From the NCBI GenBank assembly GCA_018266755.1, contig JAFDZW010000005.1:1315963-1379962 (forward strand): a stretch of 64,000 nucleotides of DNA. The letters are read 5' to 3'. The notes beneath the pieces were generated by a model. The model saw nothing but the letters and a program-made list of their open reading frames with translations. It searched no databases and was not told where the DNA came from. Shown here one piece after another: positions 27,110 through 35,870 of this stretch (positions are counted from its first letter, which is position 1; the number at the start of each line of letters is the position of its first letter). This DNA is from Bacteroidota bacterium (GTDB taxonomy: Bacteria; Bacteroidota; Ignavibacteria; Palsa-1295). The translations under genes and the position numbers were made by a program.

Positions 27110-27835
27110 CTATCGCTTCTTTGCAGGAGGACGGATCATGAACGACGCCTTTTGCGGCAGCTTGCACAGCGCCTCCAAGGTGTCTATCTCCGTGAACCGG
27201 ACCGGCCACTCCGCCCCATCCGGAATAATAAGACATGGCGGTTTGATCGACGACTGCACTATGTTCGGCGACAGCAGACGGAAATGGAATTGGTGACCGA
27301 TAAAATCCTTGTCCGGCGCCGTTGGTTTCTTCGGATGCCGGTCGCGTTGCCCACGGTCCGGATTGATCGCAAACGTCACGGTCGTTCCTTTTCGATTCTT
27401 CACGATCTCCACACCGGTCGGGCCGACCGAATCGATCCGCGCCTGGTTGTGCGACAATGCACCCCACCAATATCGTTTCACCGAGTCGACGGTCGATGTC
27501 GTCACTGCATTGGTGACCCATGCCTGCGTGTCGATGATCGTATCACTCGTGATAATATGCCGGCTGCGGGCGAGATACTTCCAGTTCTGAGGGATGAGGG
27601 AATCGTCGTGTCGAAGTGAATCGAGCATCTTCCGTCGATCGATCCGTGCCGTATCGTGCGTATGCTCGCCATCCTCGCGGGCCGCAAGTTCGTCGAGCAT
27701 CGTTACCGGGAATACCCATGATTGACGGATCGTGTAGCTTCCGTCGTCGTGTGGAATCAGATCGAGGTATATATCAATGCATCCACTGAGCGTAGTGGTC
27801 AGCACGAACGCAAGGACAACACAAATGGCTCTCAT
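27110..27835 (-). CDS. Predicted lipoprotein of unknown function
   Basis: The 241-aa protein has a lipoprotein signal peptide ending LSGC (residues 16-19). The mature part is soluble, with several beta strands (DGSYTIRQSWVFP, TTVTFAINPDRG, HQFHFRLLSPN) and a basic C-terminus. No family is recognised. It is encoded 8 bp downstream of ispF in the same direction and is probably the last gene of that transcript, though a functional link to isoprenoid synthesis is not implied. Confidence 0.65.
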   Translation of the reverse strand: MRAICVVLAFVLTTTLSGCIDIYLDLIPHDDGSYTIRQSWVFPVTMLDELAAREDGEHTHDTARIDRRKMLDSLRHDDSLIPQNWKYLARSRHIITSDTIIDTQAWVTNAVTTSTVDSVKRYWWGALSHNQARIDSVGPTGVEIVKNRKGTTVTFAINPDRGQRDRHPKKPTAPDKDFIGHQFHFRLLSPNIVQSSIKPPCLIIPDGAEWPVRFTEIDTLEALCKLPQKASFMIRPPAKKR

Positions 27836-27843
27836 GCAGATAC

Positions 27844-28311
27844 TTAGGCAAGCTGACAGACCGCATACGCTGCCACACCTTCTTCGCGGCCGACAAACCC
27901 AATCTTCTCACTCGTTGTCGCTTTGACCGACACTTGTTCCGGCGTAATTGCGAGCGCCGCAGCAATTTTTGCGCGCATCTCGTCGATATGATCGCGAAGT
28001 TTCGGCCGTTCGAGGACGACCGTCGAATCGATGTTCACGATCCACGCGCCCTTCGTTGCGATCATTTCACCGACCTCGCGCAGAAGCATAAGCGAATCAG
28101 CGCCGCGATACTTCGGATCGGTATCCGGAAAGTGTTTGCCAATATCACCCAAGGCCAGCGCACCGAGCAATGCATCCATAATGGCATGCAGCAACACATC
28201 GCCGTCGGAATGTGCAACTGTACCGAGCGGAGCGTTCTCGAAGGTGACGCCGCCGATCACCAGGCTTTCACCCGGCGCAAGACGATGAATATCGTAACCG
28301 AATCCGATCAA
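27844..28311 (-). CDS. ispF: 2-C-methyl-D-erythritol 2,4-cyclodiphosphate synthase
   Basis: The 155-aa enzyme of the MEP isoprenoid pathway cyclises CDP-ME 2-phosphate to MEcPP with release of [12 protein letters not shown] gives the metal-binding Asp7 and His9. [19 protein letters not shown] gives the third metal His and the substrate loop, and [10 protein letters not shown] plus the C-terminal [20 protein letters not shown] block are diagnostic. Full length, trimeric cytosolic family. It lies downstream of topA with the gene-less inverted-repeat element between them. The following lipoprotein gene starts 8 bp after the stop. Confidence 0.95.
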   Translation of the reverse strand: MIGFGYDIHRLAPGESLVIGGVTFENAPLGTVAHSDGDVLLHAIMDALLGALALGDIGKHFPDTDPKYRGADSLMLLREVGEMIATKGAWIVNIDSTVVLERPKLRDHIDEMRAKIAAALAITPEQVSVKATTSEKIGFVGREEGVAAYAVCQLA

Positions 28312-28319
28312 GGCGTGGA

Positions 28320-28443
28320 AATGTAAAATGTAAAATGTAAAATGTAAAATGAGAAGAAAGTCCTCTGAAGATCAATGTGCATTGGAAGATCGGTACATAA
28401 CCGTGGGTCCCAATTTTACATTGTACATCTTACATTTTACATT
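28320..28443. repeat. Gene-less copy of the heptamer inverted-repeat element
   Basis: The left arm 28320-28354 is four AATGTAA heptamers plus AATGAGA. The right arm 28409-28443 is CCCAATT, TTACATT, GTACATC, TTACATT, TTACATT. The arms are inverted and separated by only 54 bp with no coding potential, against 384 bp with a four-helix-bundle gene at 3236-3689. It occupies most of the gap between topA and ispF. Read either way it can fold into a long A/T-rich hairpin. Confidence 0.85.
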
Positions 28444-28451
28444 CAAAGCTC

Positions 28452-30773
28452 TCAAGCTTCTTCCAGCTCGAGCAACTCCTCAGTGAAGTTCTTTTTGCAG
28501 TTCGGGCACTTGAGGTGCTTGCCGAGCGTCTTGGTGGACTTCTTCGTCAGCCAGTGGTTCTGGCACGACGGACACGTCTGGTTCACCGGCTCATCGTTGC
28601 TTAGGAAGTCGCACGTCGGGTAGTTCGAGCAGCCGTAGAAGGTGCTGTTGCGTTTGCCGCCCTTGCGTTTGACAATATCGCCCGTTGTACACTTCGGGCA
28701 CTTGATCCCGCTCGGCACCGAGCGCGTGTACTTACACTTCGGATAGCGCGAACAACCGATGAACTTGCCGTAGCGGCTGGCGCGAACAAGCAACTCGCCT
28801 TCATGACACTCTGGGCACGTCTCGCCTGTCTTTTCCGGCTCCGGTTTGTTGAGCGATTTTACCGACGTCTTCTTTCCGCAGTTCTGACATTCGATATACA
28901 TGCCGAACCAGCCTTGTTTCAGGTCGGTGTTCGTTGACTGGCATGCCGGGCATGTCTGCTTCGGCAGTTCTTCGACTAAGCGCTCTTCAACCTGATCGAG
29001 CACTGACTTGAACGGGACGTAGAAGTCGCCCATCACGCCGCTGTACGTGCGTTCGCGCGTTGCGATGGTATCGAGCTCGCCTTCCATGCGTGCCGTGAAA
29101 TCCACGTTGAAGATTTCCGGGAAGCTCTTGATCAGAATGTGATTGACTTTCTTTCCGAGTTCCGTCGGGTATAACCGTCGGTCCTGCTGCTCGACGTAAT
29201 GCCGCTCCTGGATCGTATCGACGATGCTGGCGTACGTGGACGGACGTCCAATGCCGAGCGATTCGAGTTCTTTGACGAGTGTGGACTCCGAGAATCTCGC
29301 AGGCGGTTTGGTCTGCGCGACATTGAGCGTCGGCAGATCGATGTTCGCCGTCTGGTTCTCGTCGATACCGTTCGGGAGCCGACGGTTCTCGTCGTCTTCT
29401 TTCTTGTCGACGTTATCCTCAGCATCGTCGAGAAGCTGCAAGAAACCTCTGAACTTCAGCACCGAGCCTGTCGCACGGAAACGGAACGTGCTTCCGGGTC
29501 CGGGCTCGGACTTGATCTCGACCGTCGTCTGATCGAACACTGCGGCTGCCATCTGGCTGCCGACGAAGCGCTCCCAAATAAGATCATAGAGCGAAGCAAG
29601 GTCCTTATCCTGCGCTTCGAGATATCGGCGGACCTGCTTCGGTGTCAGGTTGACGTCGGTCGGACGAATAGCTTCGTGGGCTTCTTGCGCATTCTTGCTT
29701 TTGGCCTGCTTGCGCTCGGCACCGATATATTCCTGTCCGTAGTTCGCACCGATGAACTTCACAGCGGCATTGCGGGCTTCGTCCGAAATGCGCGTCGAGT
29801 CGGTACGCATATACGTGATCAATCCGGTCAATCCTTCTTCGCCAAGCTCGATACCTTCGTAGAGCTTTTGGGCGAGGCGCATCGTCTTGCGCGGATTGAA
29901 TCTCAGCCGTGCGCTTGCCGTCGTTTGCAACGAACTGGTGATGAACGGCGGCGGCGCATTACGCTTGACCTCGCGGCGATTGACCGAGTCGATGCGATAC
30001 TCACGCTTGAGCACTTCACCTGCGTAGCCGCGAGCGGTCGTCTCGTCGCCGATGTATCGCTTGCGCATTTCCTCCGGCAGATCCTGGGCGCTGCCTTCGG
30101 GATTCTTGAGTTCGGTGTCGTCGATGCCGACGAGTCGGGCATGGATCGGGAATTCCGTGGTGGGTGTGGTGAAGTCAGCCCAGAGATTCCAGTATGCGAT
30201 CGGTTGGAAGCGGTCGATCGCAGCTTCGCGCTCGCAGATCAATCGCAGCGCCACCGTCTGTACACGTCCGGCGGAGAGCGATTCGACGCGCTCGCCAACG
30301 AATGCCTTCCAGAGGATCGGCGACACTTGATAGCCGATGATGCGGTCCATCACGCGGCGAGCCTGCTGTGCTTCGAAGAGCGCAGTATCGACATCGCGCG
30401 GCTCCTTCATGGCCTCCTGAATGCCGGACTTTGTGATTTCGGTGAACAGCACCCGCTTGACGTTCTTGTTTTCGTTGCCGATCAACCCAAGAATATGGAA
30501 TGCAATAGCCTCCCCTTCGCGGTCAGGGTCAGTCGCAAGAAACACTTCTTTTGCCTTGCCCGCAAGATTTTTCAGACGCGTCAGGAGCTCTTTCTTTCCC
30601 TTGACGGTGACGTATTGCGGCACGAAGTCGTGCTCGATATCGACACCAAGCTTCGACTTCGGAAGGTCTTTGACATGCCCGATCGAGGCTTCAACCTGAT
30701 AGCCGGAGCCAAGATACTTGTTGATCGTTTTGGCTTTCGCCGGCGATTCAACGATTACTAACGATTTTGCCAT
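28452..30773 (-). CDS. topA: DNA topoisomerase I
   Basis: The 773-aa type IA enzyme relaxes negative supercoils. Toprim domain at the N-terminus (SLVIVESPAKAKTINKYLG, then FLATDPDREGEAIAFHI with the metal-binding DxD). The active-site tyrosine lies in GLITYMRTDSTRIS. The C-terminus carries four four-cysteine zinc ribbons (CPACQSTN..CQNC, CPECHEGE..CSRYPKC, CPKCTTGD..CSNYPTC, CPSCQNHW..CPNC). Length is normal for FCB bacteria. The upstream gene is smg, a common neighbour; the downstream gene is ispF. Confidence 0.96.
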   Translation of the reverse strand: MAKSLVIVESPAKAKTINKYLGSGYQVEASIGHVKDLPKSKLGVDIEHDFVPQYVTVKGKKELLTRLKNLAGKAKEVFLATDPDREGEAIAFHILGLIGNENKNVKRVLFTEITKSGIQEAMKEPRDVDTALFEAQQARRVMDRIIGYQVSPILWKAFVGERVESLSAGRVQTVALRLICEREAAIDRFQPIAYWNLWADFTTPTTEFPIHARLVGIDDTELKNPEGSAQDLPEEMRKRYIGDETTARGYAGEVLKREYRIDSVNRREVKRNAPPPFITSSLQTTASARLRFNPRKTMRLAQKLYEGIELGEEGLTGLITYMRTDSTRISDEARNAAVKFIGANYGQEYIGAERKQAKSKNAQEAHEAIRPTDVNLTPKQVRRYLEAQDKDLASLYDLIWERFVGSQMAAAVFDQTTVEIKSEPGPGSTFRFRATGSVLKFRGFLQLLDDAEDNVDKKEDDENRRLPNGIDENQTANIDLPTLNVAQTKPPARFSESTLVKELESLGIGRPSTYASIVDTIQERHYVEQQDRRLYPTELGKKVNHILIKSFPEIFNVDFTARMEGELDTIATRERTYSGVMGDFYVPFKSVLDQVEERLVEELPKQTCPACQSTNTDLKQGWFGMYIECQNCGKKTSVKSLNKPEPEKTGETCPECHEGELLVRASRYGKFIGCSRYPKCKYTRSVPSGIKCPKCTTGDIVKRKGGKRNSTFYGCSNYPTCDFLSNDEPVNQTCPSCQNHWLTKKSTKTLGKHLKCPNCKKNFTEELLELEEA

Positions 30774-30821
30774 ACACTCTAATAAACGCTAACAGGGTTC
30801 CGCGCTCGTGCCACACACCCT

Positions 30822-30867
30822 GTATAAAAATGCGAAGCGCGAGCGTTACCTTCGTAAGTGCTCGCGC
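30822..30867 (-). terminator. Probable terminator after smg
   Basis: On the minus strand GCGCGAGC and GCTCGCGC form an 8-bp stem around a 15-nt loop. The sequence continues TTCGCATTTTTAT, so the T tract starts about 6 nt past the stem. It lies between the smg stop and the topA start, which would uncouple the two genes. The offset T tract lowers certainty. Confidence 0.5.
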
Positions 30868-30894
30868 AAGCGACAATCGTAAATATACGAACGA

Positions 30895-31413
30895 CTACTG
30901 CACGCGGTCGGTAAGCGATAACATCATGCGGCTGCCGAGGCGCGACGAGTCGTTGAAATCGAAGATCAGATTCGCTGCGAGATCGCGTGCGTCCTCAAGC
31001 GAGACGTTCTGCGCGCCGACGAGCCAGAGGCGATCGACAAGCAATTCCAATTCCGCATCTTTCAACAAGCCTAACTCACGCAGTTGCAATAAATAACCGC
31101 GAGCCTCGGGGGCCAGGATCGCAAGCTCCAACTCATGATAGACCCGAAACGGCGAACGACCGCCCGTTTCGAATGCTTTTTGCGCGGCGACCGGCGTGAG
31201 TTCGGCTTGGTTGCCGGCGACCATGATCTTATCCACAAGCCATGTGAACGCGGTCGAAACCTCGCTCTCGGAGTATCCACGGTCGGAAAGCTTCTTCAGA
31301 TCGATATCGGCAAGCTGTTTATTGCGGCGCATTTCGCCGACAAGATACAGTACGATCTCCATCACCCGGCCCACGCCCTGCGAGCCTTTGAAATTCGAAT
31401 CCTCAGTTTTCAT
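30895..31413 (-). CDS. smg: Smg/DUF494 family protein
   Basis: The 172-aa mostly helical protein fits the DUF494 (Smg) family: MEIVLYLVGEM near the N-terminus, DLKKLSDRGYSESEVSTAFTWL, then SPFRVYHELELAILAPEARGYLLQLRELGLL and a C-terminal hydrophobic helix with ARDLAANLIFDF. The family is conserved near topA or dprA in many bacteria and has no settled function. ATG 31413 is the only good start. ybeY lies 18 bp upstream on the same strand. Confidence 0.85.
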   Translation of the reverse strand: MKTEDSNFKGSQGVGRVMEIVLYLVGEMRRNKQLADIDLKKLSDRGYSESEVSTAFTWLVDKIMVAGNQAELTPVAAQKAFETGGRSPFRVYHELELAILAPEARGYLLQLRELGLLKDAELELLVDRLWLVGAQNVSLEDARDLAANLIFDFNDSSRLGSRMMLSLTDRVQ

Positions 31414-31431
31414 CTACAGAGGTAGTAAAGA

Positions 31432-31905
31432 TTATTCGATAGGATGAAGCTTGGATAAACGCTCAAGAAAAAAACGCTCCTTGCGTTGCATTCGTTTCTT
31501 GGGGGCTGCCTGCTTATCGCTGTATCCCGCCAAGTGCAACACTCCATGAATGACAAGCCGGGCCAGTTCGTTCCGCTGCGAGCCCCCAAAGCGCAGGGCA
31601 TTTTCGCGTGCACGCTCCAAACTGATATATAACTCGGCACTTAGCGTGTGCTCGTCACGGTCGATCTCGAAGGTGATGATATCCGTATAATAGTCATGGT
31701 CGAGCGCCGCGATGTTGAGTTCGCGAAGCTCTTCGTCCGATTGCAGGATAACGTTCAGCTCGAACTTGTGGATGTCCGGCAGTTCGTCGCGATACACCTC
31801 TTTCGCTGCCGTCTTGAGCAAGACCTCGAGTTTCTTCCACTTCGGTTCAAGCTGTTTCGCCGCCGCAGTGGCGAAGAGTGCGAAGGATAGGGAATGCTGT
31901 TTCAT
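31432..31905 (-). CDS. ybeY: Endoribonuclease YbeY (rRNA maturation factor)
   Basis: The 157-aa metalloprotein matures 16S rRNA and takes part in ribosome quality control. LNVILQSDEELRELN and HDYYTDIITFEIDRD match the family core, and the zinc motif is HGVLHLAGYSD. The first two histidines are present. The third ligand, His in the E. coli GYDH version, is replaced here by Asp within GYSD, as is usual in Bacteroidota. ATG 31905 is chosen over the preceding TTG. It probably forms a transcript with the downstream smg. Confidence 0.9.
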   Translation of the reverse strand: MKQHSLSFALFATAAAKQLEPKWKKLEVLLKTAAKEVYRDELPDIHKFELNVILQSDEELRELNIAALDHDYYTDIITFEIDRDEHTLSAELYISLERARENALRFGGSQRNELARLVIHGVLHLAGYSDKQAAPKKRMQRKERFFLERLSKLHPIE

Positions 31906-31959
31906 CAATGGAGATGGAGCAGAGCCACTGAGCGGACTCCCGACAATGATGCTACAAAC

Positions 31960-32394
31960 CTACTCGTACTTCTTCCCGCCCTCGGTAAAGACCTTGAGTG
32001 CAATCGCCGCGCGAAGTTCGTCGCTCGAGATCTTCGCAAAATCCTTCGAAGCGATCGAACGCGAAATATTGGAATAGACCTGGAGAATGCCGCTGGATGA
32101 GACCGTGACCATGGTGATCTTTCCTGCTCCGCTCGCCTTGGCAATGAAGGCCGCTTCGCGGGTGGCCGGGGATACGTGGACCTGCTCGATGGCCGAAAGC
32201 TCGACGATACCGAGCGCCGAAGCGATCTGCACTGCCGGCACTTTGCCACGACCATCGGCGAACGTCAGTTCGACCAACGGCAGATCGCCTGTCTTGCGCT
32301 TGCCACCATAGACAAGCACGGACGAGCCGGATGCGATGTGCACACCCTCGAGCACTTCTGCGACCGCCGATATGACGTTCTTCCGAAAGAGCAT
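31960..32394 (-). CDS. Conserved-looking protein of unknown function
   Basis: This 144-aa soluble protein is not recognised. It has alternating beta and alpha segments (GSSVLVYGGKR, DLPLVELTFADGRGKVPAVQIASALGI, KITMVTVSSSGILQVYSN) and a charged C-terminal helix. No signal peptide or membrane helix is seen. It lies upstream of ybeY on the same strand with a 54-bp gap, and the divergent lipoprotein pair begins 147 bp away. A translation-related or structural role is possible from context but not shown. Confidence 0.6.
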   Translation of the reverse strand: MLFRKNVISAVAEVLEGVHIASGSSVLVYGGKRKTGDLPLVELTFADGRGKVPAVQIASALGIVELSAIEQVHVSPATREAAFIAKASGAGKITMVTVSSSGILQVYSNISRSIASKDFAKISSDELRAAIALKVFTEGGKKYE

Positions 32395-32541
32395 TTGCTA
32401 TTGAAGTTTACACTACGAAAATACTCACGGATTTGTTCGCCACAGGCAAAAAACGGTAGGATGGGTCATTACGGCGTCACTGATGTAACTTTCCATTGTT
32501 CTCTCAGTTATTACATCGCATCGAACTAACCGGCAATCATC

Positions 32542-33306
32542 ATGAAATACTACCTATTCCTTATCGTCCTTGCACCGCTCTTCTTCGGCACGGGCTGCAA
32601 AGATGACGACACGACGAACTCTGCCTCTTTACCGACAGGCACCCTCAAGGGCCGCATCCTCCTATTCGATTCACTTGGCAGCGTCAGTTCGGATGCATCC
32701 GGCGTCGTTGTTTCAATGGAAGGCACCTCGTTATCGGCAACCACAGACGTGAACGGCGTGTGGATCATGAGCAATGTGCCGACACGAACCTATACCATTC
32801 TGTATTCGAGGCCTGGTTTGGTGCAGACCCGCGAGCCGGGATTCGTATTTGTCGGTGGAGATACGCTGTATCACACGAACACCACGCTCTGGATGCCCAT
32901 CAAACAGCGAGTTCACCTCAGTCAGGTTACCACCCCGAATCGTGTCACGTTCGCGGGCACACTTCCAGCGCTTTCGAGCACGTATCCTTCGTTCGCGTTA
33001 GTGGGCGGGGTCTCGGCCGACTCCGCAGCAATCGCAAACTCGCAAACGCTTGGCACAGTATGGGCGATCGATTTTGAAAACGGCTCTGCGACGGGGAGCA
33101 CACCGTTCAGTGTCGGCCTGCTGCAACGGTTTGCGCTCTATAGTGCAGGGTTCCAAAGCGGTCAGCGGCTCTATGCCGCAATGCATATTGTGGCATTGGG
33201 CGATGGCTACCAAAACTATACGTATTATCAAGACAACCGTACCGGCCAGTACATCTTCCCCTCTGCCGGACCGGCATCGGAAGTGATCGGGTTCACGATG
33301 CCGTAG
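32542..33306 (+). CDS. Lipoprotein with carboxypeptidase-regulatory-like domain, tandem copy 1
   Basis: The 254-aa lipoprotein has a signal peptide with the lipobox GTGC (Cys19). A beta-sandwich follows: GTLKGRILLFDSLGSVSSDASGV, then SATTDVNGVWIMSNVPTRTYTILYSRPG, the regulatory-like fold. The C-terminal half ends FPSAGPASEVIGFTMP. The next gene has the same plan and nearly the same ending, so the two are tandem duplicates; the 4.6-kb gene is a more distant relative. Cell-envelope location is expected. Function unknown. Confidence 0.78.
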   Translation: MKYYLFLIVLAPLFFGTGCKDDDTTNSASLPTGTLKGRILLFDSLGSVSSDASGVVVSMEGTSLSATTDVNGVWIMSNVPTRTYTILYSRPGLVQTREPGFVFVGGDTLYHTNTTLWMPIKQRVHLSQVTTPNRVTFAGTLPALSSTYPSFALVGGVSADSAAIANSQTLGTVWAIDFENGSATGSTPFSVGLLQRFALYSAGFQSGQRLYAAMHIVALGDGYQNYTYYQDNRTGQYIFPSAGPASEVIGFTMP

Positions 33307-33396
33307 ACATCACTCTCGTTCATCCTGCTATCGGAACAATTAATCTGCTTCTGAGGTAATTACACCAGACGTCTGACCACCATTCGAGTCCGCATT

Positions 33397-34149
33397 ATGA
33401 AATTACAGCTCACGGCGCTTTTCGCTATCCTCTTCGTTGTTATCTTCGTCGGCTGCGATCGGGACGACGACGATGTTATGTTTAATAAAGTCGGCGCGGC
33501 TACCTTACAAGGGACCGTCACCCTCATCGACTCGGTTGGCAACCGACTCAACGACGCCTCTGGGGTAACGGTCAGACTCGATGACAGTACATTCTCGGCA
33601 GTCACAGATGTAAACGGTGTATGGAAGATACACGGACTCCCGAACAGGACGTACGAGATCACATACAGCAAACCGGGATTCGGTACAATCCATGAAGCAT
33701 CCTACCAGTTTCTCGGAGGAGATACCGTTTTCCATGCAGACCAGGTACTATGGATGCCGATACACCGTCGATTTGAGCTCTCTGACGTAGGTGCTGTTGG
33801 AGGATACGTTGGGGTCGGAGGGCAGGCCAGTGTCCCGAGCAACGGGATCCTGTATTCGTATCTGCTCTGCGTCGCAAGTGATTCGACATCGCTGGTGAAT
33901 GGACCGAATACGTCACTACCCTATGGGCTGACCTCAGAGGGTTCTCAGTTCTCCGGTGCAGTCCTGCCGATTGCTCGGCTGCAAGAACGGGGATTCCACA
34001 CTGGGGATCACCTGTATGCTGCAGTATATATCGTCGGACTTGGAAATCATTATCAAGATATTGCACACTATAACGACCCGCACATTACCCGAATGGTATT
34101 CCCCTCTGCCGGACCGGCATCGGAAGTGATGGGATTTACGTTGCCTTAA
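33397..34149 (+). CDS. Lipoprotein with carboxypeptidase-regulatory-like domain, tandem copy 2
   Basis: The 250-aa paralogue of the preceding lipoprotein has a signal peptide ending in VGC (Cys20), GTVTLIDSVGNRLNDASGVTV, SAVTDVNGVWKIHGLPNRTYEITYSKPG, and a C-terminus FPSAGPASEVMGFTLP. The 3' ends of the two genes are almost identical at the DNA level over about 35 bp, suggesting a recent duplication or gene conversion there, while the middle has diverged. A 90-bp gap separates them, so each may have its own promoter. Confidence 0.78.
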   Translation: MKLQLTALFAILFVVIFVGCDRDDDDVMFNKVGAATLQGTVTLIDSVGNRLNDASGVTVRLDDSTFSAVTDVNGVWKIHGLPNRTYEITYSKPGFGTIHEASYQFLGGDTVFHADQVLWMPIHRRFELSDVGAVGGYVGVGGQASVPSNGILYSYLLCVASDSTSLVNGPNTSLPYGLTSEGSQFSGAVLPIARLQERGFHTGDHLYAAVYIVGLGNHYQDIAHYNDPHITRMVFPSAGPASEVMGFTLP

Positions 34150-34189
34150 CCGAACTGCGCATGAGTGGTGATTCAGCATTCTTTCAAAG

Positions 34190-34918
34190 ATGAACTTAAC
34201 TGACAACGTAATCCTAATTACCGGTGGCGCATCCGGCATTGGCTATGCGCTCGCCGAGCGATTCACTCAACTTGGAAATCGGGTTATTATCTGCGGGCGC
34301 AGAGCAGATGCACTTGCGGATGCTGAAGCGAAACTTCCCGGGCTCGTGACCAAGCAGGTCGATCTGTCATCGTCTGCCGAGCGGGAATCGCTCGCTCGGT
34401 GGATCGAGAGTGAGCATCCGGGTTTGAACGTGCTCGTCAACAACGCCGGCATCCAGCAGTGGATGTCCGTCACCGATACCGATTTCGCAGACCGCGCTAC
34501 TACCGAGATCACAACGAACATCGAAGCGCCGGTTCACCTAACATCGCTGTTTCTTGCACTACCCAATTTGAAGGTAGTAATGAACGTCACATCGGGTCTC
34601 GCGTTCTCGCCGCTTGCGACAGTACCGGTGTACTCCGCGACGAAAGCATTCTTTCGTTCATTTACACTGTCGCTTCGGCATCAACTTCGTAGTAGAGGCA
34701 TCGAAGTGATCGAGCTCATCCCGCCGGCACTCAACACCGATCTCGGCGGCAAAGGAATTCACGATTTTGCTCCGCCGGTATCCGGCTTTATCGACTCCGC
34801 ATTCGAACAACTCGCCGCGGGGAAACATGAGATCGCCTACGGGTTCAGCGAACAGATGCTCGCAGCCGGACCGAGTGAGCTCAGACAGGCGTTCGAACGG
34901 ATGAATCCGGCAGGATAA
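34190..34918 (+). CDS. SDR family oxidoreductase, DltE-like
   Basis: The 242-aa protein has TGGASGIG at residues 11-18, a GRR cofactor turn, NNAG at about 83-86, a VTSGLAF strand with the catalytic serine region, and YSATK. The final segment (PPALNTDLGGKG, then FGF-like GFSEQML) is typical of the DltE-like subgroup, short-chain reductases of unknown physiological substrate. It is distinct from the YdfG-like SDR at 3.7 kb. It follows the lipoprotein pair by 40 bp. Confidence 0.82.
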   Translation: MNLTDNVILITGGASGIGYALAERFTQLGNRVIICGRRADALADAEAKLPGLVTKQVDLSSSAERESLARWIESEHPGLNVLVNNAGIQQWMSVTDTDFADRATTEITTNIEAPVHLTSLFLALPNLKVVMNVTSGLAFSPLATVPVYSATKAFFRSFTLSLRHQLRSRGIEVIELIPPALNTDLGGKGIHDFAPPVSGFIDSAFEQLAAGKHEIAYGFSEQMLAAGPSELRQAFERMNPAG

Positions 34919-35091
34919 GCGACCAGGAGAAGCTCCCGAGAGCGGTTCGTCATTCGGGCGGCGGCCTGCACGCAGGCCGAAGAGATCGCCGAAAAGTCAC
35001 TCCCGCACCATGATCTTCGGCAAGCCCTCAGAAGGAACGATTGAGATTCACCGATTGTCCGTGTTCAGAAGGTCAGACTATCCTTGCGCGT

Positions 35092-35781
35092 ATGACGAGA
35101 AAACATTTGTGGATCCTGCTCCTGTCCCTCGGCACCGTTGCCTGTGATCAGTCAGCAACAAGCCCGTCGAATACCACGGCCCTTCAGGCGCCAAGATACT
35201 TCAGACGCGCAGATGTGTCGATCGATCCGGTCACCGCATTGTTCCATCTTACATCGACTGGAGGATTCGTCACCTCCGGTAACGAAGTAAGCAGCCCTGT
35301 GGATACGATGATCGAGCAACCATTTTGGTTTACCGCATCGATGCCGTTCTCCACGATCGACTCCCAAAAGACAGGCGAGCTCGCTTCCGGGTCCACCAAG
35401 TATTCCGGTGAGTCGCCAACAAGCTTTGACTTCCAGCTGAAGTGGAGTAATCTCCCCGGCATTATCGATTCCCTCGTCATCTCTCATTCCAAGGAGATAT
35501 ACAATTCATGGGGACCGTGTCTGGGCTGTCCGTACGGTTCCGATTATGTAAGTACCCGTATCCGTCTCAGTAACATCGCGATCACCGACTCAACGAGTAC
35601 CAGTATCACCGTCCGCATCCCCATCGCTGTGCTGACATCGAACCCGGGTTGGATTCAATGGGGAGATTACCTCGAACATGTTGAACCTGCACGAGGGGTA
35701 TCCCTTAAACGAGATACGGTGCTCAATAAGATAACCCAATTCAACGACACTTCGAAACTGGTGATCCGGCTCACGCGCTAA
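35092..35781 (+). CDS. Predicted lipoprotein of unknown function
   Basis: The 229-aa protein begins MTRKHLWILLLSLGTVAC, a clear lipoprotein signal with Cys18. The mature part is Ser/Thr-rich with beta-strand patterns and a CLGC pair near residue 145, possibly a disulfide. ATG 35092 is preferred over the upstream in-frame start at 35041, which would bury the signal peptide. No family recognised; it lacks the regulatory-like domain of the other local lipoproteins. The 173 bp before it hold no supported gene. Confidence 0.65.
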   Translation: MTRKHLWILLLSLGTVACDQSATSPSNTTALQAPRYFRRADVSIDPVTALFHLTSTGGFVTSGNEVSSPVDTMIEQPFWFTASMPFSTIDSQKTGELASGSTKYSGESPTSFDFQLKWSNLPGIIDSLVISHSKEIYNSWGPCLGCPYGSDYVSTRIRLSNIAITDSTSTSITVRIPIAVLTSNPGWIQWGDYLEHVEPARGVSLKRDTVLNKITQFNDTSKLVIRLTR

Positions 35782-35870
35782 TGCTGCGCTAACCGAGAGG
35801 ACACATCACTTGTGCGGCCGTACCGCAGGGAAGCACAGTACGCTGCGGAGGAGTTCGCCGGCACCGACCG

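Noticed and set aside
29199-30761. 520-codon plus-strand frame opposite topA
   Set aside because: Shadow frame of a fully recognised topoisomerase; composition follows codon mirror of the real gene.
34970-35040. Minus-strand reading GLPKIMVRE then stop, resembling the end of a T9SS sorting domain
   Set aside because: Only about ten residues match a loose pattern and nothing upstream supports a domain; too little to call a remnant.
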